Assembly: GCF_034929435.1 (NCBI RefSeq)
Contig: NZ_JAYFUM010000025.1
Span: 1-64,000 of the forward strand
DNA from: Arcicella rigui
GTDB taxonomy: Bacteria > Bacteroidota > Bacteroidia > Cytophagales > Spirosomataceae
Direction of reading: 5' to 3'
DNA length: 64,000 bases
This document shows, one piece after another, positions 43,893 through 54,400 of this stretch. Below the pieces are notes generated by a model. That model had not been told where the DNA came from. It saw nothing but the letters and a program-made list of their open reading frames with translations, and ran no database searches. Numbering within the stretch: the first letter of the stretch is position 1; every line of letters begins with the position of its first letter. Made by a program: the position numbers and the translations under genes.

Positions 43893-45191
43893 CAGACACT
43901 CCAACAATTGTACTCAGGAGAACTATTAGGAACAACACGTTTAAAATTATCTTGTGGCTTAAAAAGCTTTCCCAAAGAAATCTATCAACTGGCAGATACT
44001 TTAGAAATTTTAGATTTATCAGGTAATGAACTTTCAGCCTTACCCGATGATTTTGCCCAACTAAAAAAACTAAAAATTGCCTTCTTTTCTGATAATCTAT
44101 TCACTGAATTTCCAGCAGTTTTGGGCGAATGTCAAAACCTTGAAATGATTGGTTTTAAAGCCAATCAAATTCAAAGTATTCCCGAAAATGCTATTCCACA
44201 TACTACTCGTTGGCTGATTCTGACTAACAATGCCATCGAAAGTATTCCTGCTTCAATCGGTAAATGTAGCCGAATGCAAAAATTAATGTTGGCAGGTAAT
44301 CGACTAAAAGCTTTACCCAAAGAATTATCAGCTTGCAAAAATTTACAATTACTTCGTATTTCAGCCAATCAGATTGAAGTATTTCCAGAAGAATTGCTTG
44401 CTTTCCCTCAACTTTCTTGGTTGGCTTTTGCAGGAAATCTATTTTCAGAAAGTACAGAAGAACAAATCGCTTTAGCAGAAATTGCTTGGCATGAATTGGA
44501 GATAAAAGAACAATTGGGCGAAGGTGCTTCTGGAAATATTGCTAAAGCCGAATGGACTACGCAACATAAAACCATAGCCGTAAAAATATATAAAGGAGAA
44601 GTAACCAGCGACGGACTACCAAGTGATGAAATGAATGCTTGTATTTCGGCAGGAAATCATCCGAATTTGGTAACAGTACTGGGAAAAATCAAAGAGCATC
44701 CAGCCGATAAACATGGTTTATTGATGGAATTGATTCCTGCGAATTTCAGAAATTTGGGTGGTCCGCCAAGTTTTGAAACTTGTACCAGAGATACTTATCC
44801 GCCCGAAACGGTTTTTACTTTGGCAGAAGTGATAAAAATTTCAGCCTCAATCGCCAGTGTGGGGAAACATTTGCACGCTTTGGGTGTTTCGCATGGCGAC
44901 CTCTATGCTCATAATACTTTGGTGGACGAAGAAGCCAATACTTTATTTAGTGATTTCGGGGCAGGAAGTACTTATCACGTACATTCAAGTAAAGCCGCCG
45001 CTATTCAGCGTTTGGAAGTAAGGGCTTTTGCTTGTTTGTTGGATGATTTATTAAGATACCTTCAAGCAGACGAAACCGACCAAAACAAAGTACAGATACT
45101 GCAAGATTTAGTAATAAAATGTATGGACGAAGTAGTTTTGGCCCGCCCAAGTTTTGAAGAGATTTATCAGATTATTAGTTCTTTGAGTTAA
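43890..45191 (+). CDS. leucine-rich-repeat protein kinase
   Basis: A 433-residue cytoplasmic protein. About seven LRRs (residues about 20-190; LEILDLSGNELSALP and similar) are followed by a Ser/Thr/Tyr-type kinase domain (about 204-433): glycine loop GEGASG at 210-215, VAIK-type Lys232 in AVKIYK, catalytic loop HGDLYAHN (His335 to Asn342, Asp337 the base), and DFG at 355-357. All key residues are present, so it should be active. The loop HGD instead of HRD suggests a non-RD kinase. The ATG at 43890 is preferred to a TTG nine bases earlier. The target is unknown; LRRs suggest a protein ligand. Confidence 0.88.
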   Translation: MQTLQQLYSGELLGTTRLKLSCGLKSFPKEIYQLADTLEILDLSGNELSALPDDFAQLKKLKIAFFSDNLFTEFPAVLGECQNLEMIGFKANQIQSIPENAIPHTTRWLILTNNAIESIPASIGKCSRMQKLMLAGNRLKALPKELSACKNLQLLRISANQIEVFPEELLAFPQLSWLAFAGNLFSESTEEQIALAEIAWHELEIKEQLGEGASGNIAKAEWTTQHKTIAVKIYKGEVTSDGLPSDEMNACISAGNHPNLVTVLGKIKEHPADKHGLLMELIPANFRNLGGPPSFETCTRDTYPPETVFTLAEVIKISASIASVGKHLHALGVSHGDLYAHNTLVDEEANTLFSDFGAGSTYHVHSSKAAAIQRLEVRAFACLLDDLLRYLQADETDQNKVQILQDLVIKCMDEVVLARPSFEEIYQIISSLS

Positions 45192-45280
45192 CCTCTCCTG
45201 TTGAGATGGGAGATTTTGGAGCAAAAAAGCCCCCTCTCTCACGGAGAGGGGGTGGGGCGGCCGCCGTTGCGGGTGAGGTT
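45190..45280. repeat. copy of dispersed intergenic palindrome
   Basis: Left core AACCTCTCCTGTTGAGATGGG overlaps the stop codon of the kinase gene, and the right edge GGGTGAGGTT lies just before the stop of the convergent deacylase. A GCCCCCTCTCTC/GGAGAGGGGG stem is inside. It may act as a bidirectional terminator here. Confidence 0.8.
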
Positions 45281-45281
45281 T

Positions 45282-46970
45282 CTATTCTCCCTCACCCTTC
45301 CATATCCAACCCGGCCCGTGAACGAATCTTCCTGAGAATACGCCCGTTGGCTCGCCATTTTTAAGTACTTGTTTGCCATTCACAAATACATAACTCATGC
45401 CTTCTGAAAGCTGATGTGGTTTTTCAAAAGTAGCTTTATCTTGAATTTTGGTAGGGTCAAAAATGGCAATGTCAGCGAAATTTCCCACTTTCAAGCGTCC
45501 TCTCTTTTGAATTTTAAGATTATCACAAGGCAAAGACGTAAGTTTGCGAATTGCCTCGGGCAAAGAAATGACTTTTTCATCACGAACGTACTTTCCTAAC
45601 AATCGAGCAAAATTGCCATAGGTTCTTGGATGTGCCGACCAATTCAAGAAAACACCTTCGGGTACTTGCGAAGCAGCATCCGAACCAAAGCTCATATAAG
45701 GCAAAGCCATTTGTTTTTTTACGTTTTCTTCCGACATTAAAAAATAGACAACTTCCACACGAGAGCCATCTTGTACTACCAAATCCAAAGCAGTTTCTTG
45801 CCAAGATTTTCTTCTGATTTTGGCTACTTCTGCTAAAGTTTTTCCTAAGTATTTTCTAAGAGAATCTTGTTTGAAACCAACGAAAAGCGTTCCTTCTGCT
45901 CCTGCCGAAAGGCACAGATTTTCCCATTCATTTTGTTGTACACTCATTTCTTTGATTACTTTTTTACGAATGGTATCATTCTGTAATCTGTTTCGCCAAG
46001 CACTTAGTCCGCCTTCTTGTACCCACGTTGGCATGGCGGCATCCAAGCCCGTAGCCCCTGCTACATAATTATACATATTGGTTGTTACGTTCATGCCTGC
46101 TTTTCTGGCACTGTCAATTTTGGCAATTATTTTATCTAATTTCTTCCAATTTTGCTTTCCTCCAGCTTTCAAATGAAAGATTTCCCCATGAATATTGGCA
46201 GCTTTGGTAATCGCCAAAAACTCATCAACGGCTTCTTCAAAACGATTTCCCTCACTACGAATATGTGAAATATAAGTACCGCCATAGGTTGATGCCACTT
46301 TCGCCAATTCCACAATTTCGGCTGTTTTAGCATAAGCTCCCGGAGCGTAAATCAAACCTGTACTCACGCCCATTGCTCCTTCTTCCATAGCTTCTTTCAT
46401 TTGTTTTTTCATGTTTTGCAATTGCTTAGGACTGGGCTGAACATTGGCAAAACCCAGTTCATTTATCCTTAGCGTAGCCGCCCCTACAAAAGAAGCAACA
46501 TTGGTAGAAACGCCTTTTTTCTCCAGAAAATCCAGATAGCCTCCAAGTGTATTCCATGAAATTTCATACTTAATTTCGCCTTGACTTTTCTGTGCTAAAC
46601 TTTTCAAGGAGTCACTGAGTGGCCCCATTGAACTTCCTTCGCCCATGACTTCCAAAGTAACACCTTGTTTGATGTCGGAGACAGAACGACCGTCGGCAAT
46701 CAGGCTTTCATCCGACTGACTGAGCATATTCACAAAACCGGGCGTAACCGCCATGCCCTTAGCATCTATGATTTCGAGAGCAGTTTTTTGGGACAAATCG
46801 CCAATAAAGGCAATGGTGTCTGCTTTGATGGCAAGGTCGGCACGAAAGGGATTTCCTCCATTACCATCGTAAATCATGGCATTTTTGATAATAACATCAT
46901 AATCGGATTCACTTTTGCAGGAAAACAGCAAAACAAGAGCGAGAAGTGAGAAAAATTTATTGGCTATCAT
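45282..46970 (-). CDS. N-acyl-D-amino-acid deacylase (D-aminoacylase-type amidohydrolase), lipoprotein
   Basis: A 562-residue amidohydrolase. The signal peptide MIANKFFSLLALVLLFSC has a lipobox ending at Cys18, so it is an exported lipoprotein. The ATG at 46970 gives this signal; a start 12 codons earlier does not. VIIKNAMIYDGNGG opens the metal-dependent hydrolase composite domain. GVSTGLIYAPG, YISHIRSEGNR and IFHLKAGG carry metal or carboxylated-Lys positions, and SDAASQVPEG holds the catalytic Asp. It releases free D-amino acids from N-acyl forms in the periplasm. It may supply the D-amino-acid pathway at 17-20 kb, though it is distant and the link is inference. Confidence 0.82.
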   Translation of the reverse strand: MIANKFFSLLALVLLFSCKSESDYDVIIKNAMIYDGNGGNPFRADLAIKADTIAFIGDLSQKTALEIIDAKGMAVTPGFVNMLSQSDESLIADGRSVSDIKQGVTLEVMGEGSSMGPLSDSLKSLAQKSQGEIKYEISWNTLGGYLDFLEKKGVSTNVASFVGAATLRINELGFANVQPSPKQLQNMKKQMKEAMEEGAMGVSTGLIYAPGAYAKTAEIVELAKVASTYGGTYISHIRSEGNRFEEAVDEFLAITKAANIHGEIFHLKAGGKQNWKKLDKIIAKIDSARKAGMNVTTNMYNYVAGATGLDAAMPTWVQEGGLSAWRNRLQNDTIRKKVIKEMSVQQNEWENLCLSAGAEGTLFVGFKQDSLRKYLGKTLAEVAKIRRKSWQETALDLVVQDGSRVEVVYFLMSEENVKKQMALPYMSFGSDAASQVPEGVFLNWSAHPRTYGNFARLLGKYVRDEKVISLPEAIRKLTSLPCDNLKIQKRGRLKVGNFADIAIFDPTKIQDKATFEKPHQLSEGMSYVFVNGKQVLKNGEPTGVFSGRFVHGPGWIWKGEGE

Positions 46971-47095
46971 AGTTTGTGATTTTTCTTTGAATATAATGAA
47001 AAACAAAGACTTAAATCTCCCTTTTTGGTCGGTTCACCACAACTTTTAGCCTTTTCACGTCAAAACCTAAATACTTTTACAATAAATCTAAAAGG

Positions 47096-47152
47096 TTTGA
47101 TGTATTCTTTTTCAGTTAGCTTTGTGATAGTTTTGTCAAATTTCAAATTTGA
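47096..47152 (+). promoter_or_regulatory. promoter of the TonB receptor gene with palindromic operator candidate
   Basis: TTTG at 47096-47099 and TAGCTTTG at 47117-47124 are spaced by 17 bp, a good match to the Bacteroidota -33/-7 pattern. TCAAATTTCAAATTTGA at 47136-47152 is a perfect palindrome around a central C at the expected transcript start, a likely regulator site. The regulator is unknown. Confidence 0.6.
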
Positions 47153-47209
47153 TAAATATTACATCACACAAACTAATCTAAACTTTCCTCATACATTCAT
47201 CACAATTTT

Positions 47210-49429
47210 ATGAAAAGCCTCATTACTCCATTTCTTTTATTTTTATCATTTTATTCTTTTGCTCAGAAAATAGAAGGAACAATTACAGACAGTAACAAAA
47301 ACCCAATCGAAGGCGGTTTTGTCTTGAACAAACGCCTTGATAAACATTCACATTCCAACAAATTAGGGCATTTTATTGTAGAAAAAGTTAGTAAAGGCGA
47401 TACTTTAGAAATCTCTTGCATGGGTTTCAAAACCCAAAAGATTGTTTATCGACCAGAGCAAAAATTCTTAAAAATCGTTTTAGAAGAAAGTGTATTTCAG
47501 TTGAACGAAGTAACGATTAGCCCCGAAGTAAATGCCCAAAGTATCATTTCAAAAATTGATTTAAAGACTTTTCCTGTCAATTCTTCCCAAGAAATTTTAC
47601 GAAAAGTACCGGGTTTATTCATTGGTCAACACGCTGGCGGTGGTAAAGCAGAGCAGTTATTTTTGCGTGGATTCGATTTAGACCACGGTACGGACATTAA
47701 CATTTCTGTTGATGGAATGCCCGTGAATATGGTTTCGCACGCACACGGACAAGGCTATGCCGATTTACATTTTTTGATTCCTGAAACGATTGAAAAAATT
47801 GATTACGGAAAAGGGCCGTACTTTGCCAATAAAGGCAATTTAACCACGGCTGGTTATGTTGAATTTCAGACCAAAGAGCGAATCAAAGAAAGTCAGGTTT
47901 CGGTCAATGCAGGGATGTTTAATACTTTTAGGACTATGGCTTTGGTGAATTTATTAGGACAACAAGAAAAACAATCTGCCTATATCGCCAGTGAATACTT
48001 GTATTCCGATGGGCCATTTATTTCTCCACAAAAATTCAATCGTGTCAATGTGATGGGTAAATACGCTTTGGAATTGCCCAATCAACACAAAATCAACTTT
48101 TCTGTTTCGCATTTTAGTAGTAAATGGAATGCTTCTGGACAAGTACCGCAGCGTGCTATTGACGAAGGTTTGATTACTCGTTTCGGGGCAATCGACGACA
48201 AAGAAGGCGGAAATACCAGTAGAACGAATGTGAATTTTCAGCATACTAAAAAAGTTGGTGAATCGCTTTTGATAAAAAACACAGCTTATTACAGTCATTA
48301 TAATTTTGAACTGTACTCCAACTTTACTTTTTTCTTGAAAGATTCTATCAATGGCGACCAAATCAAACAAAAAGAATCCAGAGACATTTTGGGAATGCAG
48401 TCTGAAATTCATAAGTACTATACCCTTCCTTCTGGAAATCTCTCTTGGCAGTCGGGCGTAGGTTTTAGATACGATGCCGTAAATGACCTTGAGCTTTCGC
48501 ATACACTCAACCGTACAAGTATTTTGGAAAGACTCAAATTTGGAAACGTGAAAGAAACCAATGCTTTTGGCTTTACGGGCATAGAGTACCACCGTGGCAA
48601 TTGGTTGTTTAATCCAGCTTTGAGATTAGATTATTTCAACTTTAATTATCTTGATAAACTCAATAATAATCAGGTACAATCGGTAGCGAAAGTAATTGCC
48701 AGTCCGAAATTGAATATCATTTATAATCCCGACCACGACATTCAATTATTCTTTAAAGCAGGCAAAGGGTTTCATTCAAACGATACTCGTGTCAGTAGTT
48801 TAGCCAGCAATAGCAAAGAAGTATTGCCAGCCGCTTATGGTGCAGATTTAGGTATGATTTGGAAGCCACAATCACGTTTGATTCTGAATATGGCATTGTG
48901 GTACTTGCATCTCGACCAAGAATTTGTCTATGTTGGCGACGAAGCCGTGATTGAAGCCAGTGGAAAATCAGTAAGAAAAGGTTTGGATTTAGGCATTCGT
49001 TATCAAATCAATAATTGGTTATTTTTTAATGCCGACATGACCAATACTTTGGCAAGAAGCATCGACGAACCCGAAGGAGCAAATTATATTCCGCTCGCTC
49101 CAGATTTTACTTTAACAGGCGGTTTGAGCGTAACGCATCCATCAGGTTTTTCGGGCGGTTTACGTGTGAGACATTTAGGAAATCGTGCAGCGAATGAAGA
49201 TTACTCTATCGTTGCCAAAGGTTATACCGTTACCGATGCCAACGTAAATTATAAATTCAAGAAAGTGAATTTTGGCTTAGTTGCCGAAAACCTTTTCAAT
49301 GTGGAATGGAACGAAACACAATTCGCCACCGAATCCAGATTACAAAATGAAGCAAATTCTGTAACAGAAATTCATTTCACCCCAGGCTTTCCATTCTTTT
49401 TAAAAGCTACGGTTGGGATTAGTTTTTGA
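47210..49429 (+). CDS. TonB-dependent outer-membrane receptor
   Basis: A 739-residue receptor: signal peptide (cut after YSFAQ), carboxypeptidase-D-like regulatory domain (about residues 20-95), plug (about 110-225) with GKAEQLFLRGFDLDHGTD and SVDGMPVNMVSHAHGQGYAD, and a 22-strand barrel ending VGISF. It is smaller than SusC proteins and has no SusD partner, so it is a CirA/FecA-like transporter, perhaps for a metal chelate or small ligand. The His/Asp-rich plug (DHGTD, SHAHGQG) is noteworthy and could bind metal. It has its own promoter. Confidence 0.88.
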   Translation: MKSLITPFLLFLSFYSFAQKIEGTITDSNKNPIEGGFVLNKRLDKHSHSNKLGHFIVEKVSKGDTLEISCMGFKTQKIVYRPEQKFLKIVLEESVFQLNEVTISPEVNAQSIISKIDLKTFPVNSSQEILRKVPGLFIGQHAGGGKAEQLFLRGFDLDHGTDINISVDGMPVNMVSHAHGQGYADLHFLIPETIEKIDYGKGPYFANKGNLTTAGYVEFQTKERIKESQVSVNAGMFNTFRTMALVNLLGQQEKQSAYIASEYLYSDGPFISPQKFNRVNVMGKYALELPNQHKINFSVSHFSSKWNASGQVPQRAIDEGLITRFGAIDDKEGGNTSRTNVNFQHTKKVGESLLIKNTAYYSHYNFELYSNFTFFLKDSINGDQIKQKESRDILGMQSEIHKYYTLPSGNLSWQSGVGFRYDAVNDLELSHTLNRTSILERLKFGNVKETNAFGFTGIEYHRGNWLFNPALRLDYFNFNYLDKLNNNQVQSVAKVIASPKLNIIYNPDHDIQLFFKAGKGFHSNDTRVSSLASNSKEVLPAAYGADLGMIWKPQSRLILNMALWYLHLDQEFVYVGDEAVIEASGKSVRKGLDLGIRYQINNWLFFNADMTNTLARSIDEPEGANYIPLAPDFTLTGGLSVTHPSGFSGGLRVRHLGNRAANEDYSIVAKGYTVTDANVNYKFKKVNFGLVAENLFNVEWNETQFATESRLQNEANSVTEIHFTPGFPFFLKATVGISF

Positions 49430-49443
49430 TGGAAAAAGAAGAA

Positions 49444-49580
49444 AACCTCACCCCCGACCCCTCTCCTGTTGAGAGGGGAGCTTTGAGAGCAAAAAAGCCC
49501 CCTCTTTGCAGGAGAGGGGGTTGGGGGTGAGGTTAAACACCAAAAAATATTTGGCTGTTACTTTCTTTTGGGACAGCCTC
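49444..49580. repeat. dispersed palindrome joined to one MITE-type end
   Basis: Symmetric copy at 49444-49534 (AACCTCACCCCCGACCCC to GGGGGTGAGGTT) with core CTCTCCTGTTGAGAGGGG, followed by TTTTGGGACAGCCTC at 49566-49580. That sequence resembles the right end of the element at 42.6 kb; no left end is seen. Confidence 0.75.
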
Positions 49581-49633
49581 TTTGGGGTGAAGTCCTAATA
49601 AAATAATTCAAAATTAATAATTCATAAATAGTA

Positions 49634-51319
49634 CTAATATCCCTGATTCTGAGTCAAATATCCCGGAATATTAGAAGCTCCATCAATCGCAGTTTGTGGA
49701 ATTGGGAAGATTCTTTTGTTTTTATCAGTGTTTGTTTTTTCCGTCCATTTATCTTCGTATTTTCCAAAACGAATCATATCTGTACGGCGAAGCATTTCCC
49801 AATAAAATTCAAAACCTCTTTCACGATACAATAAATCTAAAGAAATAGAAGTCAAAGCAGGTGCTGGCGTGCTGTACGTTCTGGCGGCTCTTACCGTATT
49901 TACGTCTGCCAAAGCACTGGTAACATCGTTACTTTTACGCAATTTTGCCTCAGCTCTCATCAAGTAAATATCAGCCAAACGCACAATTACGATGTCGGCT
50001 TCACCAAAGTTTCTACCGCTTACTGATTTTTTACTGAACTCATATTTTTCTACTCTATAACCAGTACTGTAATTACTTCCTTCTGTGGTAAAGTCAACTT
50101 TTTCAGTAAAGTCAACTGGTAAAGTTGATTTATTTCTGGTGTCGTTGAATAATTTACCTACTTTCATTTTTCCGTCTGCACATTTCAAGAAAACACCATT
50201 TTTACGAATCAAACCGTATTGTTGTCCTCTTAAAATACCACGGTTGATATTGAAGTTTTCAGCAGCCACACAAGAATCCGCAGGATTTGAGTAAATAGAA
50301 AGGTTTTCTCTGTAAAATCTTGGGTCAACTTTCGGGTCTTGTGAACCATAAGCACTTACCCAAGTACGGTAGAAATCAGAAGTAATGGCTGGGCCATCTG
50401 TTCCGTTTGCATTTGGATACGCTGGCAAGGGAAACTGGTCTCCCGAAAGCGAGAAGTACGCCAAACGGTTGTGTCCGTTCAATTCAGCACGCTGGTCAAC
50501 CGCAAAAATCAATTCTTTGTTGGTATGATTATCAGAATTAAAAATCGCAAAATAATCTCTTGATAATTGATACTGTCCAGAAGCAATAATTTTATCTGTG
50601 TACTCAATTACTTTGTCTAAATCTTCATTTTTAAAAGTTGGCGAAGCGGCGTAAGGGTCACGATACACGGCAGCGTTCAAATATAATCTTGCCAATAATC
50701 CCCAAACTGCTCCTTTTGAAAGTCTGCCCGGACCAACATTTGTTTCTAAATTTGGTTCAACCGCCAATAATTCACTTTTGATATACTCAACCGCTTTATC
50801 GCCTCTCAAGATTGAAGAAGTTTCGCCAATGTCATTTTTCACGAAAACTAAACCAAAAAGGTCTAAAGTAAGCATTGAATAATAGGCTCTCATTCCTTTT
50901 GCTTCTGCCAAATAGGTTTTAGCGGCTGGTTCACTTGAACTTGGCAAAGTATTGATGGCTGTAATGGAACGTGACATTCCTTGCAAAATCAAATTCCAAG
51001 TATTTTTCAAGTTAGGGTCTGTACTTGTCTGATTATGAGCGTGCAAAGCCAAATAAATACCATTATCGCCCCAGTCTGTTCCACCACGGTAAGGCAAAAT
51101 GGCTTCATCCGTAGAGATTTCTTGAATGGCGAAGTAATTTGTATGTGTAAAAATACTTGGCAAAACAGCATACACTGGCGAGATGATACCGTCGGCAGCT
51201 TGTTTGGCTGAAAGGTTTGAAGTGAAAGATTCATCCAATACTACTTCGTCGAGATTGGTACAACTTTCAATCGTTAAAATGCCCAGCAGGGCGAAAAAAG
51301 CATATATTTTCTTATTCAT
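49634..51319 (-). CDS. SusD/RagB-family outer-membrane lipoprotein
   Basis: A 561-residue lipoprotein; lipobox LTIESC gives Cys19 as the lipidated residue. The N-terminal NLDEVVLDESFTSNLSAKQA, the TPR region with AKGMRAYYSMLTLDLFGLVFV and the C-terminal IVRLADIYLMRAEAKLR and YRERGFEFYWEMLRR-type segments are classic SusD/RagB. The ATG at 51319 gives the signal; the longer frame adds 27 unlike residues. It pairs with the SusC upstream (130 bp). No glycosidase lies beside it, so the ligand is unknown. Confidence 0.92.
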   Translation of the reverse strand: MNKKIYAFFALLGILTIESCTNLDEVVLDESFTSNLSAKQAADGIISPVYAVLPSIFTHTNYFAIQEISTDEAILPYRGGTDWGDNGIYLALHAHNQTSTDPNLKNTWNLILQGMSRSITAINTLPSSSEPAAKTYLAEAKGMRAYYSMLTLDLFGLVFVKNDIGETSSILRGDKAVEYIKSELLAVEPNLETNVGPGRLSKGAVWGLLARLYLNAAVYRDPYAASPTFKNEDLDKVIEYTDKIIASGQYQLSRDYFAIFNSDNHTNKELIFAVDQRAELNGHNRLAYFSLSGDQFPLPAYPNANGTDGPAITSDFYRTWVSAYGSQDPKVDPRFYRENLSIYSNPADSCVAAENFNINRGILRGQQYGLIRKNGVFLKCADGKMKVGKLFNDTRNKSTLPVDFTEKVDFTTEGSNYSTGYRVEKYEFSKKSVSGRNFGEADIVIVRLADIYLMRAEAKLRKSNDVTSALADVNTVRAARTYSTPAPALTSISLDLLYRERGFEFYWEMLRRTDMIRFGKYEDKWTEKTNTDKNKRIFPIPQTAIDGASNIPGYLTQNQGY

Positions 51320-51448
51320 GATTTCTGTAATTATGTAATTTGAAAATTTGGTGATTTGAAGATTTGAAAATGATTTTTTCTCAATCATCGTATCAACCAA
51401 AGATTGAACAGATAACGGTTAACTGCTTTCAGATAACAGTACTGTCAA

Positions 51449-54400
51449 TTAAAATGAAATATTTAAACCAAAAATGACAGACTTGGCTTTTGGATAACTT
51501 AGGTAGTCGATTCCGTAAGAAGTAATACCATTGATAGTTCTGTCGGTATTTACTTCTGGGTCATAACCGTCGTATTTTGTGAATACCGCTAAGTTTTGTC
51601 CTGTTACTGAAAGTCTCAAAGCTGAAACCCATTTGCTGATTCCTAAAGCTTTGGTATTGACATTATAGCCTAAAGTCAAGTTATTCAAACGTAAGAATGC
51701 ACCGTCTTTCAAATATCTTGTCGAAACTGGAGCAGAATTATTCGTCGATTCGCTACTTGAAGCAATCGCTTCTGCCGTAGTGTTGATACCTTTTGATAAT
51801 CTTAACTTATAGAAATTGGCATTGGCTGTGTTGTCATAAATTTTGTTACCCAAAACGCCATTGAAGTTGATAGATAAATCAAATCCTTTGTAGTTGGCAC
51901 GACCAAAGAAGTTAAACTGCTTTGTTGGTAAAGCACTTCCTGCTGCAATACGGTCTTTGTCTGTTACGATACCATCGCCGTCAACATCACGATAAGTACT
52001 GATACCTTTGTCGTCAAATCCTGTAAATTCTTTCAAGAAGAAAGTACCTATTGGCTGACCATTCACATAACCGTTGATTGTTGCCGATGTCAAACCAGAA
52101 CCCGAAGCAGAACCTGAAGGAATCACTGAATAAGGAGAATTTTTCACCACATTATCAATAAAAGTAATGTTTCCGCCTACTTCATAAGTGATACCGCTGG
52201 TGGATGTACGACGGTAGTTTAGTTCTACTTCTAAACCTTTGTTCGTAATCGTCATGTCTTTTACGTTTGTCCAATACGTTCCTGCTGGTTGTACTGGGTC
52301 GGCTGGAATTACTTCTAATAAAATATCGCCTGATACTTTATTGAACACATCAATTGTACCTGACAAAGCCCCATTCAATAAGCCAAAATCAATCCCTAAA
52401 TCTGTTTGTGTTGATTGTTCCCATTGAATATTTGGGTTTGCCAATCTTGTATAAGAAGTACCTGCTGGATAGTCAGTGGTTTCGTTTAATGGATAAGAAG
52501 TCGTTGAAGAAACTACTGAAGTAAATCTTGCTTGCGTAATTTTTGAAGGAATTTCTTGGTTACCAGTACGTCCCCAACCTGCTCTTACTTTCAAGTTACT
52601 CAACGCTGAACCTTTCAAAAATTCCTCTTCTGAGATTCTCCAACCTGCTGAGAATGAAGGGAAAACACCATACTTATTATTTGTACCAAATTTCGACGAA
52701 CCGTCAACTCTTAAAGTAACTGTCAATAAATACTTGTCTTTGTACTGATAATTTACTCTTGAGAAAAACGATTGTAATTCATCGTTGGTAGCATAACCTG
52801 TTGGTTTGTTATTCGCCAAAGTAAGGTCTTGACCTAAGCCGGGATTGTAAATTGGTTCAATATCAGAAATCGGGAATTTATTGATACTGTACGAACGTCC
52901 ACGGAATATAAATTTCTGATACGAATGCCCTAACAATGCTGAGAAACTATGGTCTTGAATCGTTTTTGTATAAGTTAAATAGTTTTCAATCAATCGGTTA
53001 GTATTCGTAATATTGATTGTTTCTAAACGACCATCTTGCAAAGGTACTGCACTTGCCAAAGATTGTAAATCACGACTTGAGCTTGAATTATCAATCCCGA
53101 AATTCAATTTATACACCAGGCCTTCCATGATTTTGAAAGAAGGAGAAATGTTTCCGAGAATACGAGTAATTGAAGTAGCATCTTTTTCCAATTTCAAAGT
53201 CGTCAATGGATTCACACCATTTACATACGAGTACGGATTTCCGTTGGCATCATAAGCAGGATAAGTAGGATTGGTAGAAATAGCCGTTCCTAAAATTGAG
53301 CTAATCGGCGGACGTAAGTTGTAAGTATTTGAAACATTGATATTTGCATCAATTGTCAAACGGTCTTCCAATAATTTTTGAGTAACATTGATACGTCCAG
53401 AATAACGGTCTAATTGGTTATTTTTCAAAATACCTTCTTGATTCTGAATACCGAAAGAAGCATAATAAGTCAATTTTTCAGCACCACCGCCCAATGAAAT
53501 ATTATGGTTTTTAGTAAGAGCTGTTCTTGAAATTTCTTTCTGCCAATCGGTTGAAGCTTTCAAATCTTCCAAAACCCCTCCTACTGCTGGTACTTGTTGG
53601 CGATACTCGTCAGCCGTGAACACGTCCAACGCTCTTGCCATTTTTGAAAAACCGTAGCTTGTAGAGTAATTGAAAGTAGAAAAACCAGTTTTTCCTTTTT
53701 TAGTCGTGATTAAAATAACCCCGTTTGCACCTCTTGAACCATAAATGGCCGTTGCAGAAGCGTCTTTCAAAACGTCGATTGACTCTATATCTTGTGGGTT
53801 CAAAAAGGTGAGTGGATTCGTTGCTCCACCGCTACTTGAATTATCCAAAGCCAAACCGTCAACCACAAAGAGTGGCGTACTGCCTGTTCTTACACCGCCC
53901 GGTCCACGAACGCTAATATTCTGAACACCACCCGGTTCACCACTTGCCGAAGTAACATTTACCCCTGATACTTTACCTTGTAAAAGTTGTTCTGGCGAGT
54001 TGATAATCCCTTGGTTAAATTCAGCAGATTTCAGTGATTTTACCGAACCTGTAATATCTTTTTTCGTTGAACTTCCGTAACCAACTACTACTACTTGCTC
54101 TAAATCTGAAGCACTTGAAACAAGAGCAACTTCTATCGTACTTTTTCCTGCAATCGCAATTTCTTGCTTTTCATAACCTACAAACGAAAAAACTAAGGTT
54201 GCTTTTTCATCTGCTGTAATACTAAAATTCCCGTTGGCATCAGCATTTACGCCACGTTTGCTGTCTTTTACAAGGATGTTACAACCAGCCAAAGGCTCTT
54301 TGGTCTTCGCATCAATCACTCTTCCTTTTACAGTAACATCTTTTACAGTTTTGTTGAGTACTGTTTGTCCATAAGCATAAGATTTTGTTGTTGAGAGAAG

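Noticed and set aside
42275..45191. A complete mobile island with integrase
   Set aside because: No integrase, transposase, tRNA or clear attachment site was found; only repeats and duplications support mobility.
47954..48592. A 212-codon minus-strand frame
   Set aside because: It lies wholly inside the TonB receptor gene in antisense, has no sensible N-terminus or domain, and is a codon-bias shadow.
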